Assembly: GCF_025717065.2 (NCBI RefSeq)
Contig: NZ_JAOVZO020000018.1
Location: 248,001 to 312,000, forward strand
Origin: Tahibacter soli
GTDB lineage: Bacteria; Pseudomonadota; Gammaproteobacteria; Xanthomonadales; Rhodanobacteraceae
Direction of reading: 5' to 3'
DNA: 64,000 nt
Position numbers and translations under genes: made by a program. Of the stretch, positions 49,156 to 57,563 are shown piece after piece (position 1 is the stretch's first letter; the number at the start of each line of letters is the position of its first letter). Under the pieces are notes generated by a model, which had not been told where the DNA came from, ran no database searches, and saw only the letters and a list, made by a program, of their open reading frames with translations.

Positions 49156-50256
49156 TCAGGCTTTCGGCACCACGGCGACCGCCGCGGCGACCGCGGCGCG
49201 CTTGAGCGCCTCGACGAGGCTGCCGTCGACGAGCGCGGCGTGGCCGGCGGTGATCACTTCGGCGCCCGGCTCGACGCCGGCCAGCACCTGCACGTTGTTG
49301 CCCGACTCGTAGCCCAGCTTGACCGGCACCTTGACGGCCTTGCTGTCGCGGACGATGAAGACGCTCGAATCGCGATCGCCGGTCAGAAGCGCCGACTTCG
49401 GCACGAGGATCGCCGCGGCGACGTGGTCGTACGAGATCTCGAGGCGCGAGAACAGGCCGGGGCGCAGGAGGCGTTCGCCGTTGTCGACCTTGACCAGCAC
49501 TTCGACCGTGCCGCTCTTGGCGTCGACGACCGGGCTGACGCGCTCGACGGTCGCCTGGAACGTGGCGCCCGGCAACGCATCGGCGCGGTATTCGACCGGC
49601 TGGCCCGGCTTGAGCGCAACGCTCGCCCGTTCCGGCACGCGCAGGCGCGCCTTGAGATCGGAAAAGTCGGCCATTTCGAACGCCACGTCGTTCGCCTTGA
49701 GCAGCTGGCCTTCCTTGACCCAGCGGCGCGTCACGACGCCGTCGAACGGCGCGACGACCGCGCACTTGGACAGCGACAGACGTGCAAGCTCGACTTCGGC
49801 CTTGCGCGAGGCAAGGTCGGACTTGTTCTGTTCGTACAGGTTCTTGGCGATCAGCTGGCGCTCGAACAGGCGCTCGTTGCGCATGTCGTTGTGGCGCAGG
49901 CGTTCCATTTCCGCCTCGGCCTGGCGCACCAGCACCGCATGGCGTTCGCCGTCGAGCTTGGCGAGGATCTGGCCCTTGCGCACGAACTGGCCTTCCTCGA
50001 CGTTGAGCTTGAGCACGACGCCGCCGATTTCGCTGACGACCTTGGCCTCGCGCTCGGCTTCGAGAGTGGCCGTGCCGGCGTACTTAGCGGTGATGTCGCC
50101 CTGCGCGACGGCCGCGACCTCGACCGGCACCGCGTCGACCTTCGGCTTCTTCGCGTCGGCCTCGGCCGTGGCGGAATGCGCGTCGCTGCCGCAACCGCTG
50201 ATCAGCGGCAGGGCGGCGGACAGGAGAATCAGAGAAGCGAAGATGCGCGTTTTCAT
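49156..50256 (-). CDS. RND-type efflux periplasmic adaptor (membrane fusion protein)
   Basis: 366 residues with a lipoprotein signal (LILLSAALPLISGC), so it is likely anchored to the inner membrane. The lipoyl halves appear as GGVVLKLNVEEGQFVRKGQILAKLD and CAVVAPFDGVVTRRWVKEGQ, around a helical hairpin (VRQAEAEMERLRHNDMRNER). The beta-barrel and membrane-proximal domains follow (ATFQATVERVSPVVD, ILVPKSALL). Neither an RND pump gene nor an outer-membrane channel gene is adjacent; a strong terminator follows directly, so it is monocistronic here. Regulation probably involves the palindromes at 50275-50309. Confidence 0.92.
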   Translation of the reverse strand: MKTRIFASLILLSAALPLISGCGSDAHSATAEADAKKPKVDAVPVEVAAVAQGDITAKYAGTATLEAEREAKVVSEIGGVVLKLNVEEGQFVRKGQILAKLDGERHAVLVRQAEAEMERLRHNDMRNERLFERQLIAKNLYEQNKSDLASRKAEVELARLSLSKCAVVAPFDGVVTRRWVKEGQLLKANDVAFEMADFSDLKARLRVPERASVALKPGQPVEYRADALPGATFQATVERVSPVVDAKSGTVEVLVKVDNGERLLRPGLFSRLEISYDHVAAAILVPKSALLTGDRDSSVFIVRDSKAVKVPVKLGYESGNNVQVLAGVEPGAEVITAGHAALVDGSLVEALKRAAVAAAVAVVPKA

Positions 50257-50274
50257 GGTCGTGGCTGTTGCCCT

Positions 50275-50309
50275 GGTGTTGTAGGTAACTATAACACCAA
50301 TACTGTTAT
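50275..50309. promoter_or_regulatory. Two overlapping palindromes upstream of the RND adaptor gene (putative operators)
   Basis: A 24-bp imperfect palindrome at 50275-50298 has GGTGTT and AACACC arms and a similar interior (GTAG...CTAT around TA). It overlaps a second repeat ATAACA-N7-TGTTAT at 50291-50309. This AT-rich stretch starts 19 bases before the adaptor ATG. The size and symmetry suit a TetR/AcrR-type repressor, the usual control for RND pumps. No regulator gene is adjacent. Confidence 0.55.
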
Positions 50310-50351
50310 CGTCAAGCGGGAATGCTATGTGTCTAACGGCCTATGACTCGC

Positions 50352-50380
50352 GTGCCGAACGAGCTACTGACGTTCGGCAC
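50352..50380. terminator. Perfect 9-bp inverted repeat in the intergenic region
   Basis: Arms GTGCCGAAC and GTTCGGCAC are separated by 11 bases (50352-50360 and 50372-50380). It has no T-run. It could be a protein-binding site or a weak bidirectional terminator. Confidence 0.3.
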
Positions 50381-50613
50381 GCTGTCGGGTTCCTCAGATG
50401 CGCCGGCAGGAACAATGGTTGCGTCGAACCGTGGCGCCGCGAAGGCGCAATCGTGACGTTTTGCTTCCCCTGCCCCGTGCGCGGCGCATTCTGCGGCGTA
50501 AGTCCTGCACCGCAGCACAATGCCCGCAAAAAGCCCTGTTTGTGACGCAATGTCGTTTGGACATTTTCTGATCAACCATTAGGATGGCGCGGACTTTCAC
50601 GAGGGCTCCGTCC

Positions 50614-51861
50614 ATGCCGCAACGCACCGTTCCCGTCAGCTCGCGCCTCAGCGACGTCCGCTACGAGATTCGCGGAGCGCTGTCGCGGCGAGCTAGGGAG
50701 CTGGAAGCGGAAGGGCGTCACATCGTGCGCCTCAATATCGGCAACCCGGGGCTGTTCGGATTCGCCGTTCCGGCGCACGTGCGCGCGGAAGTCGAGGCGA
50801 ATCTCTCGCGCAGCGAAGCCTATTGCCACCAGCAGGGTCTGCAGGCGGCGCGCGAAGCGATCGCCGCGCGCGAAATCGCCCGCGGCGCGCAGGGCGCGCA
50901 TGCCGACAACGTGTTCATCGGCAACGGCGTCAGCGAGCTCATCGACCTGACGCTGCGCGCGCTGCTCAACACCGGCGAGGAAGTACTGCTGCCGAGTCCC
51001 GACTATCCGCTGTGGAGCGCCGCGACCGTGCTCAACGGCGGACGCGCGCGCTACTACCCGTGCCCGGCGTCGCGCGGCCATCTGCCCGATCCCGACGAGG
51101 TCGAAGCGCTGATCACGCCGCGCACGCGTGCGCTCGTGCTGATCAATCCGAACAACCCGACCGGCGCGGTGTACCCGCGCGAGCTGCTGGAGGCGCTGGT
51201 CGCCGTCGCCGAACGCCATCGCCTGCTGCTGCTCAGCGACGAGATCTACGACGGCATTCTGTACGACGACGCAAAGTTCCATCCGCTCGCGCCGCTCGCC
51301 GGCGACGTGCCGTGCGTCACCTACGCCGGCCTGTCGAAGATGCAGCGCGCGTGCGGCTATCGCACCGGCTGGATCAGCGTATCGGGCAGCGAAGCGAAGT
51401 TCGCCGAGTTCCGCGCGGCACTCGACCTGCTCTCGGCGCTGCGCCTGTGCGCGAACGTGCCCTCGCAGTGGGCGATCGTGCCCGCGCTGACCGGCCCCGA
51501 CACGATGTCGGCGCTGACCGCGCCGGGCGGCCGTCTGTTCGAGGCGCGCCGTGCCGTGATCGAGGGTGTGCGTGCGAGCGAATTCCTCGAGGTCGTCGCA
51601 CCGCAAGGCGCGCTGTACGCGTTCCCGCAGGTGAAACCGGGCGCACTGCCGGCGTTCGACGACGAGGCGTTCGCGCTCGATCTGCTGGAGACCGAAAGCG
51701 TGCTCGTCGTGCCGGGCAACGGCTTCAACATCCGCGAGCGCAACCATTTCCGCATGACGCTCCTGCCGCAGCCGGCGGAGATCGGCGACGTGTTCGCCCG
51801 CATCGAACGCTGCCTGCGCCGCACCGCCGAGCGCGCCGCGCCGGCGCGGCATGTGGCTTAA
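50614..51861 (+). CDS. alaA: Alanine/aspartate-family aminotransferase AlaA-like
   Basis: 415 residues with start at ATG 50614 (MPQRTVPVSSRLSDVRYEIR): CGAGGG lies ten bases upstream and the length then matches E. coli AlaA. An ATG ten codons earlier lacks a ribosome binding site. Fold type I PLP motifs: LNIGNPGLFGF, SPDYPLWSAATVLNGG, LINPNNPTGAVYPRELL, LSDEIYDG and the Schiff-base Lys in YAGLSKMQRACGYRTGW. It should interconvert pyruvate and glutamate with alanine. The stop overlaps the next gene by 11 bases. Confidence 0.9.
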   Translation: MPQRTVPVSSRLSDVRYEIRGALSRRARELEAEGRHIVRLNIGNPGLFGFAVPAHVRAEVEANLSRSEAYCHQQGLQAAREAIAAREIARGAQGAHADNVFIGNGVSELIDLTLRALLNTGEEVLLPSPDYPLWSAATVLNGGRARYYPCPASRGHLPDPDEVEALITPRTRALVLINPNNPTGAVYPRELLEALVAVAERHRLLLLSDEIYDGILYDDAKFHPLAPLAGDVPCVTYAGLSKMQRACGYRTGWISVSGSEAKFAEFRAALDLLSALRLCANVPSQWAIVPALTGPDTMSALTAPGGRLFEARRAVIEGVRASEFLEVVAPQGALYAFPQVKPGALPAFDDEAFALDLLETESVLVVPGNGFNIRERNHFRMTLLPQPAEIGDVFARIERCLRRTAERAAPARHVA

Positions 51862-52525
51862 ATACGCGCTCGCCGCCATGGTCACCATTGCAGCGCCCGC
51901 GACGCAGGCCGCCGAAGGGCGCTTTCTCGCGCTGGGCGATTCGTACACGATCGGCGAAGGCGTCGCCGCGAGCGGTCGCTGGCCGCAGCGCCTCGCGCAG
52001 CGCCTGCGCGCCGACGGCATCGGTCTTTCCGATCCGCAGATCGTCGCGACCACCGGCTGGACGACCGACGAGCTGTCGGCCGCGATGGACCGAGCCGCGC
52101 TCGCGCCGCCTTACGATTTCGTGACGCTGTCGATCGGCGTCAACAACCAGTATCGCGGTCGCGGCGTCGACGAGTATCGCGTCGAATTCCGTGCGCTGCT
52201 CGAACGCGCGATCGCGCTCGCGGGCGCGCGGACGCAGCGGGTCGTCGTCGTGTCGATACCCGACTGGGGCGCGACGAAGTTCGGCCGCGAATCGGGCCGC
52301 GACGTCGCCGTCATCGCGCGCGAACTCGACGAGTACAACGCCGTCAATCGCGAAGAATCGGCGCGGCGCGGTGTCGCGTGGGCCGATGTCGCGGCGATTT
52401 CGCGCAAGGCGGGCGACGAAGCCTCGCAGCTCGCCGACGACGGCCTGCATCCGTCGGCGAAGCAATATGACGCGTGGTTGACCGCGATCGAACCCAGGGC
52501 GCGGCAGGCGCTGTCATCGCCCTGA
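51851..52525 (+). CDS. Exported SGNH/GDSL hydrolase
   Basis: 224 residues with a signal peptide (MWLKYALAAMVTIAAPATQA). Block I GDSYTIGEG contains the catalytic Ser, block III GVNNQYRG the oxyanion Asn, and block V DDGLHPSAKQY the Asp/His pair. It could be an esterase, lipase or O-deacetylase in the periplasm. The gene overlaps the 3' end of alaA by 11 bases, suggesting translational coupling, though a functional link is not obvious. Confidence 0.9.
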   Translation: MWLKYALAAMVTIAAPATQAAEGRFLALGDSYTIGEGVAASGRWPQRLAQRLRADGIGLSDPQIVATTGWTTDELSAAMDRAALAPPYDFVTLSIGVNNQYRGRGVDEYRVEFRALLERAIALAGARTQRVVVVSIPDWGATKFGRESGRDVAVIARELDEYNAVNREESARRGVAWADVAAISRKAGDEASQLADDGLHPSAKQYDAWLTAIEPRARQALSSP

Positions 52526-52595
52526 CCCATCGCGGCAACGCTATCGACGCGCGCTTTCGCCAAGATTCGCAAGGCTTGGCTACCGGCGCGCCGTC

Positions 52596-53423
52596 ATGGA
52601 CCGCCTGCGTTACCGCAGCATCTTCGTTTCCGACGTGCATCTCGGCACGCGCGACTGTCGCGCCGAGTTCCTCCTCGACTTCCTGCGCTCCACGCACTGC
52701 GAGCAGCTGTATCTCGTCGGCGACATCGTCGACATCGAAGCGCTCGAACGCACGCCCTACTGGCCCGCGAGCCATAGCGCGGTGCTCGCCGAATTCCTCG
52801 ACAAGGCGGCGCGCGGCACCGAGGTGATCTACATCCCGGGCAACCACGACTGCGCGATGCGCGGCATGGCGGGACAAAGCATCGGCGCGATCCGCGTTGA
52901 ACTCGATGCGATTCATACAACCGCCGACGGCCGTCGCTTCCGCGTAAGCCACGGCGACGAATTCGATCCCGAGCACTACGGCAAGACCTGGCTCACGCGC
53001 TTCGGCGACAAGGCCTACACGTTCCTGTGCTTCTTGAATCGCCGTTTCAACGCGGTGCGCAAGCGGCTCAAACTGCCGTACTTCGCGCTGTCGATACTCG
53101 CCAAGTCGCATATCGGCAGGGCGCTGGCGTACATCCGCGCGTACGAGTCGATGGCGCTCGAACGCGCGCGCGCGCTCGGCCTCGCCGGCCAGATCTGCGG
53201 CCATATCCACTTCGGCGCGATCCGCGAGAACGACGGGTTGCTCTATTTGAACGACGGCGACTGGGTGGAGCACTGCACCGCGCTCGTCGAACTCGACGAC
53301 GGCTCGCTCGAACTCATCCACTGGAGCGACCGCCGCGCGGCGCTCGTACGCGCGAACGCCGGCGAGTCGCAGCCGGCGCCGCTGCCGCTGCCGGCCTGGG
53401 CGCGCGCATTGCACGCGCGCTGA
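52596..53423 (+). CDS. LpxH-like calcineurin-type phosphoesterase
   Basis: 275 residues with all dimetal phosphoesterase motifs: SDVHLGTRD, VGDIVDIEAL, PGNHD, SHGDEFDPEHYG and GHIHFG. The pattern and length match the LpxH-like 'UDP-2,3-diacylglucosamine diphosphatase' group, which removes UMP in lipid A synthesis. Many paralogues in this group are of unproven function. Long Arg/Lys-rich helices (RRFNAVRKRLKLPYFALSIL) look membrane-associated. It stands 70 bases after the SGNH gene. Confidence 0.85.
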   Translation: MDRLRYRSIFVSDVHLGTRDCRAEFLLDFLRSTHCEQLYLVGDIVDIEALERTPYWPASHSAVLAEFLDKAARGTEVIYIPGNHDCAMRGMAGQSIGAIRVELDAIHTTADGRRFRVSHGDEFDPEHYGKTWLTRFGDKAYTFLCFLNRRFNAVRKRLKLPYFALSILAKSHIGRALAYIRAYESMALERARALGLAGQICGHIHFGAIRENDGLLYLNDGDWVEHCTALVELDDGSLELIHWSDRRAALVRANAGESQPAPLPLPAWARALHAR

Positions 53424-53433
53424 ATCGGAAGTC

Positions 53434-53461
53434 GCCGCGGCCCGCCGGCGCGGGCCGCGGC
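53434..53461. terminator. Bidirectional hairpin between convergent genes
   Basis: A perfect 11-bp stem GCCGCGGCCCG/CGGGCCGCGGC with a six-base loop fills most of the 46-base gap between the phosphoesterase and OmpA-like genes. No T-run on either side. Confidence 0.6.
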
Positions 53462-53469
53462 TGCCGGTG

Positions 53470-55788
53470 TTACGGATTCGGCACGTTGGTGACGAAGACC
53501 ACGACGATCGCCGTGGCCTCATGCCCGTGGTCGTCGGTGATCGTGTACCGCAGGCGGCCCGCGCCTTCGGTGCCGTGCACGTGTTCGAAGCGGATCGTGC
53601 CGTCCGGATTGATCGTCACCGTGGCCTGGTGCGGCCCGAGGTTTTCGACCGACACCACGCGCAGGCGGTCGCCGTCCGGATCGGTGTCGTTGGCGAGCAC
53701 GTTGATGTCGGCGCCGCCGCCCTTGAGCACGTTCGCCGTGTCGTCGACGGCAATCGGCGCGCGGTTGCCGGCCGCGCCGATCGTCACCGTCACGCGCGCG
53801 GTCGCCGTGCCGCCCTTGCCGTCGCTGACCGTGTACGTGAACGTGTCGGTGCCGGTGAAGCCGGCCGCCGGCGTGTACGTGACCGCGCCGTTCGCACCGA
53901 GCGCCGCCGTGCCGTTGGCCGGCGTGCCGACGCTCGCGACCGAGAGCGTGTCGCCGTCCGGATCGCTGTCGTTCGACAGCACCGCGATCGTCACCGGCGT
54001 CGCGGGCTGCGTCGAGGCCGTGTCGTCCTGCGCGACCGGCGGACGGTTGCCGTCGGCGCCGATCGTGATCGTGACGGTGGCCGTGTCGGTGCCGCCCATG
54101 CCGTCGGCGATCGTGTACGTGAACGTGTCGGTACCGACGTAGCCCGTGACCGGCGTGTAGTTCACGACGCCGCCCGCGATCGTCGCGGTGCCGTGCGCGG
54201 GCGCGCCGGTCGCGGTGATCGTCAGCGGATCGCCGTCGGGATCGACGTCGTTCGCGAGCACCGCGATCGGCGTCGCGGCGGCGTTGCGCGGCACGGTCGC
54301 CGTGTCGTCGCGCGCGTCGGGCGGGCGGTTGGCGAATACGCGCGGACCGAGCGTCGTGGTGCTCGACGACTTCTCGAAGCGGTACACGTCGACCGTGCGC
54401 TTGTGCTGCGCCGGATTGCGCAGCGCGCGCTCGATCCACGCGGCCGGGGCCGGCACCGGCTCCCTCTTCCATTCGACGATCTTCTTCGGCTCCGGCGCGA
54501 CCGGCGCGGCGGTTTCCTCGATCGTCAGGAACTCGACGTCGACGCGGCGGTTCTTCTGCCGGTTCGCGCGCGTGTCGTTCGGGTACGCCGGATTGCGCTC
54601 GCCGTCGCCCGCCGTGTCGATTTCGGCCGCGGATACGCCTTGCGAGATCAGATAGTCGGCTGCCGCCTTCGCACGGCGCTCCGACAGCCTCTGGTTGTAC
54701 GCGTCGGTACCGACGCTGTCGGTGTGACCGACGATGCGGATACGACTGACACGCTTGGTACCGTTCGCCTTGGCGATCAGTTCGGTCAGTGCGGCAACCG
54801 CGTCGGGACGCAGCGTGGAACGGTCGAAATCGAAGAACGCGTCGCCGTCGAGCTTGACCTCGTTGCGCACCACCTGCATTTCGGCCGGCGCGGCGGCGAC
54901 CGCTTCGGTGCGCTCGACCTGCACTTCGCGGTACGGCTGCTTGGGCCGGAACGTATCGCCGAAGTCGTAGCGCACGAACAGCCAGCCGCGATCGTCGTTC
55001 CTGTCGATCTCGAAGTCGCCCTTCTTGCGTACGTGCTCGCCTTCGAGCGACAGGCTCCAGCCGGAGTTGCGGAAATACTTGTCGACGCCGGCCGACAGCG
55101 TGAACTGGTCGGAGTTGTAGCGTCCGCGTTCGTAGTCGAGGCCGCCGCGCACGCGCCACAGCGAATCTTCGAAGTGCTTGCCGACGCGCACGCCGACGCC
55201 CGCTTCGTACGGACGCTCGAACGCGTCCACGACCGTGCGCGTGGTCGACGTCTGCGTATACTGTCGCCCATTTTCCACACCGGTAAGAATATCGGTGACG
55301 GTCGACGCCGCGCTCGAGACGAAGCGGCTGCCGGTGATGCCGCCCGACACGTAGCCGTCGACGAAGAAGTCGTCCTTCTCGTAGCCCATGCCGAGCGTGG
55401 CCTTGCGGTCGTGCCAGACGTTCTGGTCGACGGCGACGAACGCCTTGCCGACGCGCACGCTGTCGGGATTGTCGATCGTGTCCTGGCGCGTCTTGCCGCC
55501 CCACAGGAAGTGATAGTCGAGCTGCACGCCGCCGGCGCCGTGCTCGGCGAGCCAGAACTGCGCGATCCACGCCGAATCGCCGTCGAAGCCGAAGACGCCG
55601 AGGCCTTCGCCGCCGACGTCGCCGTCCTGGTTGACGCCGAGGCTGACGCGCGCGTTCGGGCCGACGTAGGTCAGCGGAACGCTCGGATCGACCGCCGGGC
55701 GGCGTTCTTCCGGCGTAGCGTTGTCCTGCGCCGCGACGGGCGCGGACAGGGCCAGAGCGATGCTCAGGGCGAGCAGCGAGCGATGCAT
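53470..55788 (-). CDS. OmpA-family outer-membrane protein with three C-terminal Ig-like repeats
   Basis: 772 residues after GGGGAGAAAAC. Signal peptide to about residue 20. A beta-barrel-like region (about 35-280, alternating strands such as ARVSLGVNQDG and GWLFVRYDFGD) comes first. An OmpA peptidoglycan-binding domain (about 310-423) follows, with FFDFDRSTLRPDA and HTDSVGTDAYNQRLSERRA. Then come a linker (424-485) and three tandem Ig/cadherin-like repeats (about 487-577, 581-672 and 675-770), each with N-D-x-D-P-D-G-D and a terminal Y-T-[IV]-x-D motif. Usually the OmpA domain is C-terminal; here repeats like those of adhesins follow it. The acidic D-x-D-x-D-G motifs suggest calcium. Confidence 0.88.
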   Translation of the reverse strand: MHRSLLALSIALALSAPVAAQDNATPEERRPAVDPSVPLTYVGPNARVSLGVNQDGDVGGEGLGVFGFDGDSAWIAQFWLAEHGAGGVQLDYHFLWGGKTRQDTIDNPDSVRVGKAFVAVDQNVWHDRKATLGMGYEKDDFFVDGYVSGGITGSRFVSSAASTVTDILTGVENGRQYTQTSTTRTVVDAFERPYEAGVGVRVGKHFEDSLWRVRGGLDYERGRYNSDQFTLSAGVDKYFRNSGWSLSLEGEHVRKKGDFEIDRNDDRGWLFVRYDFGDTFRPKQPYREVQVERTEAVAAAPAEMQVVRNEVKLDGDAFFDFDRSTLRPDAVAALTELIAKANGTKRVSRIRIVGHTDSVGTDAYNQRLSERRAKAAADYLISQGVSAAEIDTAGDGERNPAYPNDTRANRQKNRRVDVEFLTIEETAAPVAPEPKKIVEWKREPVPAPAAWIERALRNPAQHKRTVDVYRFEKSSSTTTLGPRVFANRPPDARDDTATVPRNAAATPIAVLANDVDPDGDPLTITATGAPAHGTATIAGGVVNYTPVTGYVGTDTFTYTIADGMGGTDTATVTITIGADGNRPPVAQDDTASTQPATPVTIAVLSNDSDPDGDTLSVASVGTPANGTAALGANGAVTYTPAAGFTGTDTFTYTVSDGKGGTATARVTVTIGAAGNRAPIAVDDTANVLKGGGADINVLANDTDPDGDRLRVVSVENLGPHQATVTINPDGTIRFEHVHGTEGAGRLRYTITDDHGHEATAIVVVFVTNVPNP

Positions 55789-55952
55789 AGGTTTTCTCCC
55801 CAGGGGTTCCTTGGCTCACGCCAGTGGCGCGGATTATCGCCGATGAACGCGTCGTTGCGTCGAACGGCGCCTCACTTCCACAACACGCTTGCGAACGGTG
55901 CGGGAATCCCCACATGCCGACCGTGAAGGCCGCGCGAAAACCGGCGGACCGA

Positions 55953-55968
55953 TGTATATCGTTATACA
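55953..55968. promoter_or_regulatory. Palindrome TGTATATCGTTATACA in the divergent omp/grx region
   Basis: Perfect six-base arms TGTATA/TATACA around TCGT, in an otherwise GC-rich area, about 165 bases from the OmpA-like start and 90 bases before the glutaredoxin start. It suits a dimeric regulator. A TATGAT near 56013-56018 may be the -10 of the glutaredoxin gene. Confidence 0.4.
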
Positions 55969-56057
55969 AGCGCACCGCGAGCGCCGCGTCGCCTGCCCCG
56001 AGGGCACCGGCGTATGATGGTCGCCTTTCCCAGACGTTCGACCTTTCGAGTTCCCCC

Positions 56058-56981
56058 ATGAACCTTGCCCCAGAAACCCGCGACCGCATCGAAGACATCC
56101 TCCGGAACCACCGCATCGTGCTGTTCATGAAAGGCACGCGCAACGCGCCGCGCTGCGGTTTTTCGGCCGGCACCGCCGGCATCCTGAACGGCCTCGTCGA
56201 CGACTACGCCAGCGTCGACGTGCTCGCCGACCCGGAAATCCGCGAAGGCATCAAGGCGTACGGCAACTGGCCGACGATTCCGCAGCTGTACGTCGACGGC
56301 GAGCTCATCGGCGGCGCCGACATCGTCGCCGGCATGGCCAACTCCGGCGAACTCCACGAACTCCTGGGCCTGCCCAAGCCCGACCGCACGCCGCCGTCGA
56401 TCACCGTCAGCGACGCCGCCGCCGACGCGATGCGCGCCGGCCTCGCCGACGCCGACGGCATGGCGCTGCACCTGTCGATCGACGCGCGCTTCCAGGCGCA
56501 ATTCTTTCTGCGCGAAACCGACGGCACGGAAATCCGCGCCGAGTCGAACGGCATCGCGATCCTGATGGACGTCGCCACCGCGCAGCGCGCGCGCGGCATC
56601 GCGATCGACTGGGTCGACACCGTGCAGGGCAGCGGCCTGTCGATCACGAATCCGAACGCGCCGCCGACCGTGCAGTCGCTCGACGTGCAGGGCTTGAAGG
56701 CACGGATCGCGGCCGGCGACATCACGGTCGTCGACGTGCGCCCGGCGCCCGACCGGCAGTACGCGCCGTTCGCCGGCGCCGAGATACTCGACGAGGATTC
56801 CATCGCGCGTCTGTCGGCACTGCCGAAGGACCGTCCGCTCGCTTTCCTGTGCCATCACGGCAACTCGAGCCGCGGCGCGGCGGAGCACTTCCGCGGCCTG
56901 GGCTTCCGCCAGGTGTTCAACGTCGAAGGCGGCATCGACGCGTGGTCGCGCCAGATCGACGAATCGGTTCCGCGCTACTGA
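56058..56981 (+). CDS. Monothiol glutaredoxin fused to an A-type-like domain and a rhodanese domain
   Basis: 307 residues in three parts. Residues 1-110 are a Grx4/GrxD-type monothiol glutaredoxin with CGFS at 33-36 and the glutathione/cluster-site blocks WPTIPQLYVDGELIGGADIV. Residues 113-205 resemble HesB/IscA (SITVSDAAADAMRAGL, GLSITNPNAPPTV) but all three cluster cysteines are absent. Residues 206-307 form a rhodanese domain with active-site CHHGNSSRG (Cys265) and FNVEGGIDAWSRQI. Grx4 carries [2Fe-2S] clusters, so the fusion joins cluster transfer with sulfur transfer. Start ATG 56058 matches the family N-terminus. I recall similar three-domain Grx4 proteins in related bacteria. Confidence 0.92.
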   Translation: MNLAPETRDRIEDILRNHRIVLFMKGTRNAPRCGFSAGTAGILNGLVDDYASVDVLADPEIREGIKAYGNWPTIPQLYVDGELIGGADIVAGMANSGELHELLGLPKPDRTPPSITVSDAAADAMRAGLADADGMALHLSIDARFQAQFFLRETDGTEIRAESNGIAILMDVATAQRARGIAIDWVDTVQGSGLSITNPNAPPTVQSLDVQGLKARIAAGDITVVDVRPAPDRQYAPFAGAEILDEDSIARLSALPKDRPLAFLCHHGNSSRGAAEHFRGLGFRQVFNVEGGIDAWSRQIDESVPRY

Positions 56982-57031
56982 ACGGTACGCGCAGCGCTGC
57001 AAAGCGGAGGCCGCGTACGCGCGATAGCCGC

Positions 57032-57040
57032 TGATATACT
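57032..57040 (+). promoter_or_regulatory. Extended -10 promoter element (TGATATACT)
   Basis: TG-A-TATACT fits an extended -10 box. It lies about 85 bases before the lipoprotein gene at 57125 and downstream of the glutaredoxin stop. No good -35 was seen, as expected for extended -10 promoters. Confidence 0.4.
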
Positions 57041-57124
57041 CGCCCGCGACGCAGCTGCCACTGCGCCGCGGCGAGTCCGCGCACCGGCCCGGACGCTCGC
57101 GGCGCTGCCACGAGGAGAACGTCG

Positions 57125-57511
57125 ATGCGTGCACGCGAAGACCGAACCGCCGGGCGCCATCGTCGATCTCCGACGGCCGCGCTCTGGCGCGGCGCCGCGC
57201 TCGCCCTCGCCGCCGTGACGCTGGCGTCGTGCGGCGGCGGCAACGAGACCGCCGCGGCCACGGCGTGCGTCGACGCGGTACAGGCCAAGCTCGCCGGACG
57301 CAACTACGAGCTGCGCGCAAAGGATCTCGCCGGATCGGCCAAGACCGTCGGCGACGAATGGCACCTGAGCTCGCAGATCACGTTCGACAAGTCGCTGTCG
57401 AGCGAATACAAGCAGACGGTCGACTGCAAGGTGCGCCTGGAAGCCGGCAAGGCGCCGAGCGTCATCTTCCTGCAGTTCAACTGGAGCATGGACGACGTCA
57501 AGAAGGGCTGA
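57125..57511 (+). CDS. Small putative lipoprotein
   Basis: 128 residues preceded by CGAGGAGAA. After a long basic N-region (MRAREDRTAGRHRRS), a lipoprotein signal AALALAAVTLASC ends at a Cys near residue 36. The mature part is short and soluble (ETAAATACVDAVQAKLAGRN, GDEWHLSSQITFDKSLSSEY, DCKVRLEAGKAPSVIFLQFN) with one likely disulfide. It has no recognised domain. It could be a periplasmic solute- or protein-binding factor, but there is no evidence for that. Confidence 0.75.
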   Translation: MRAREDRTAGRHRRSPTAALWRGAALALAAVTLASCGGGNETAAATACVDAVQAKLAGRNYELRAKDLAGSAKTVGDEWHLSSQITFDKSLSSEYKQTVDCKVRLEAGKAPSVIFLQFNWSMDDVKKG

Positions 57512-57524
57512 CGCCGGACGCCGA

Positions 57525-57551
57525 CCGGGCTCGCGCATCGCGCGAACCCGG
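57525..57551. terminator. Bidirectional hairpin between lipoprotein and amn genes
   Basis: Arms CCGGGCTCGCGC and GCGCGAACCCGG pair over 12 positions with one mismatch around an ATC loop, in the 52-base gap between convergent genes. Confidence 0.55.
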
Positions 57552-57563
57552 CCTGCCGCGCCA

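Larger units (their letters stand above)
50257..50613. other. Intergenic region between divergent adaptor and aminotransferase genes
   Basis: This 357-bp region is less GC-rich than its surroundings. It holds operator-like palindromes beside the adaptor gene (50275-50309), a 9-bp perfect hairpin at 50352-50380 and an AT-rich tract near 50535-50580 likely to contain the alaA promoter. Short open frames here show no ribosome binding site or domain. Confidence 0.55.
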
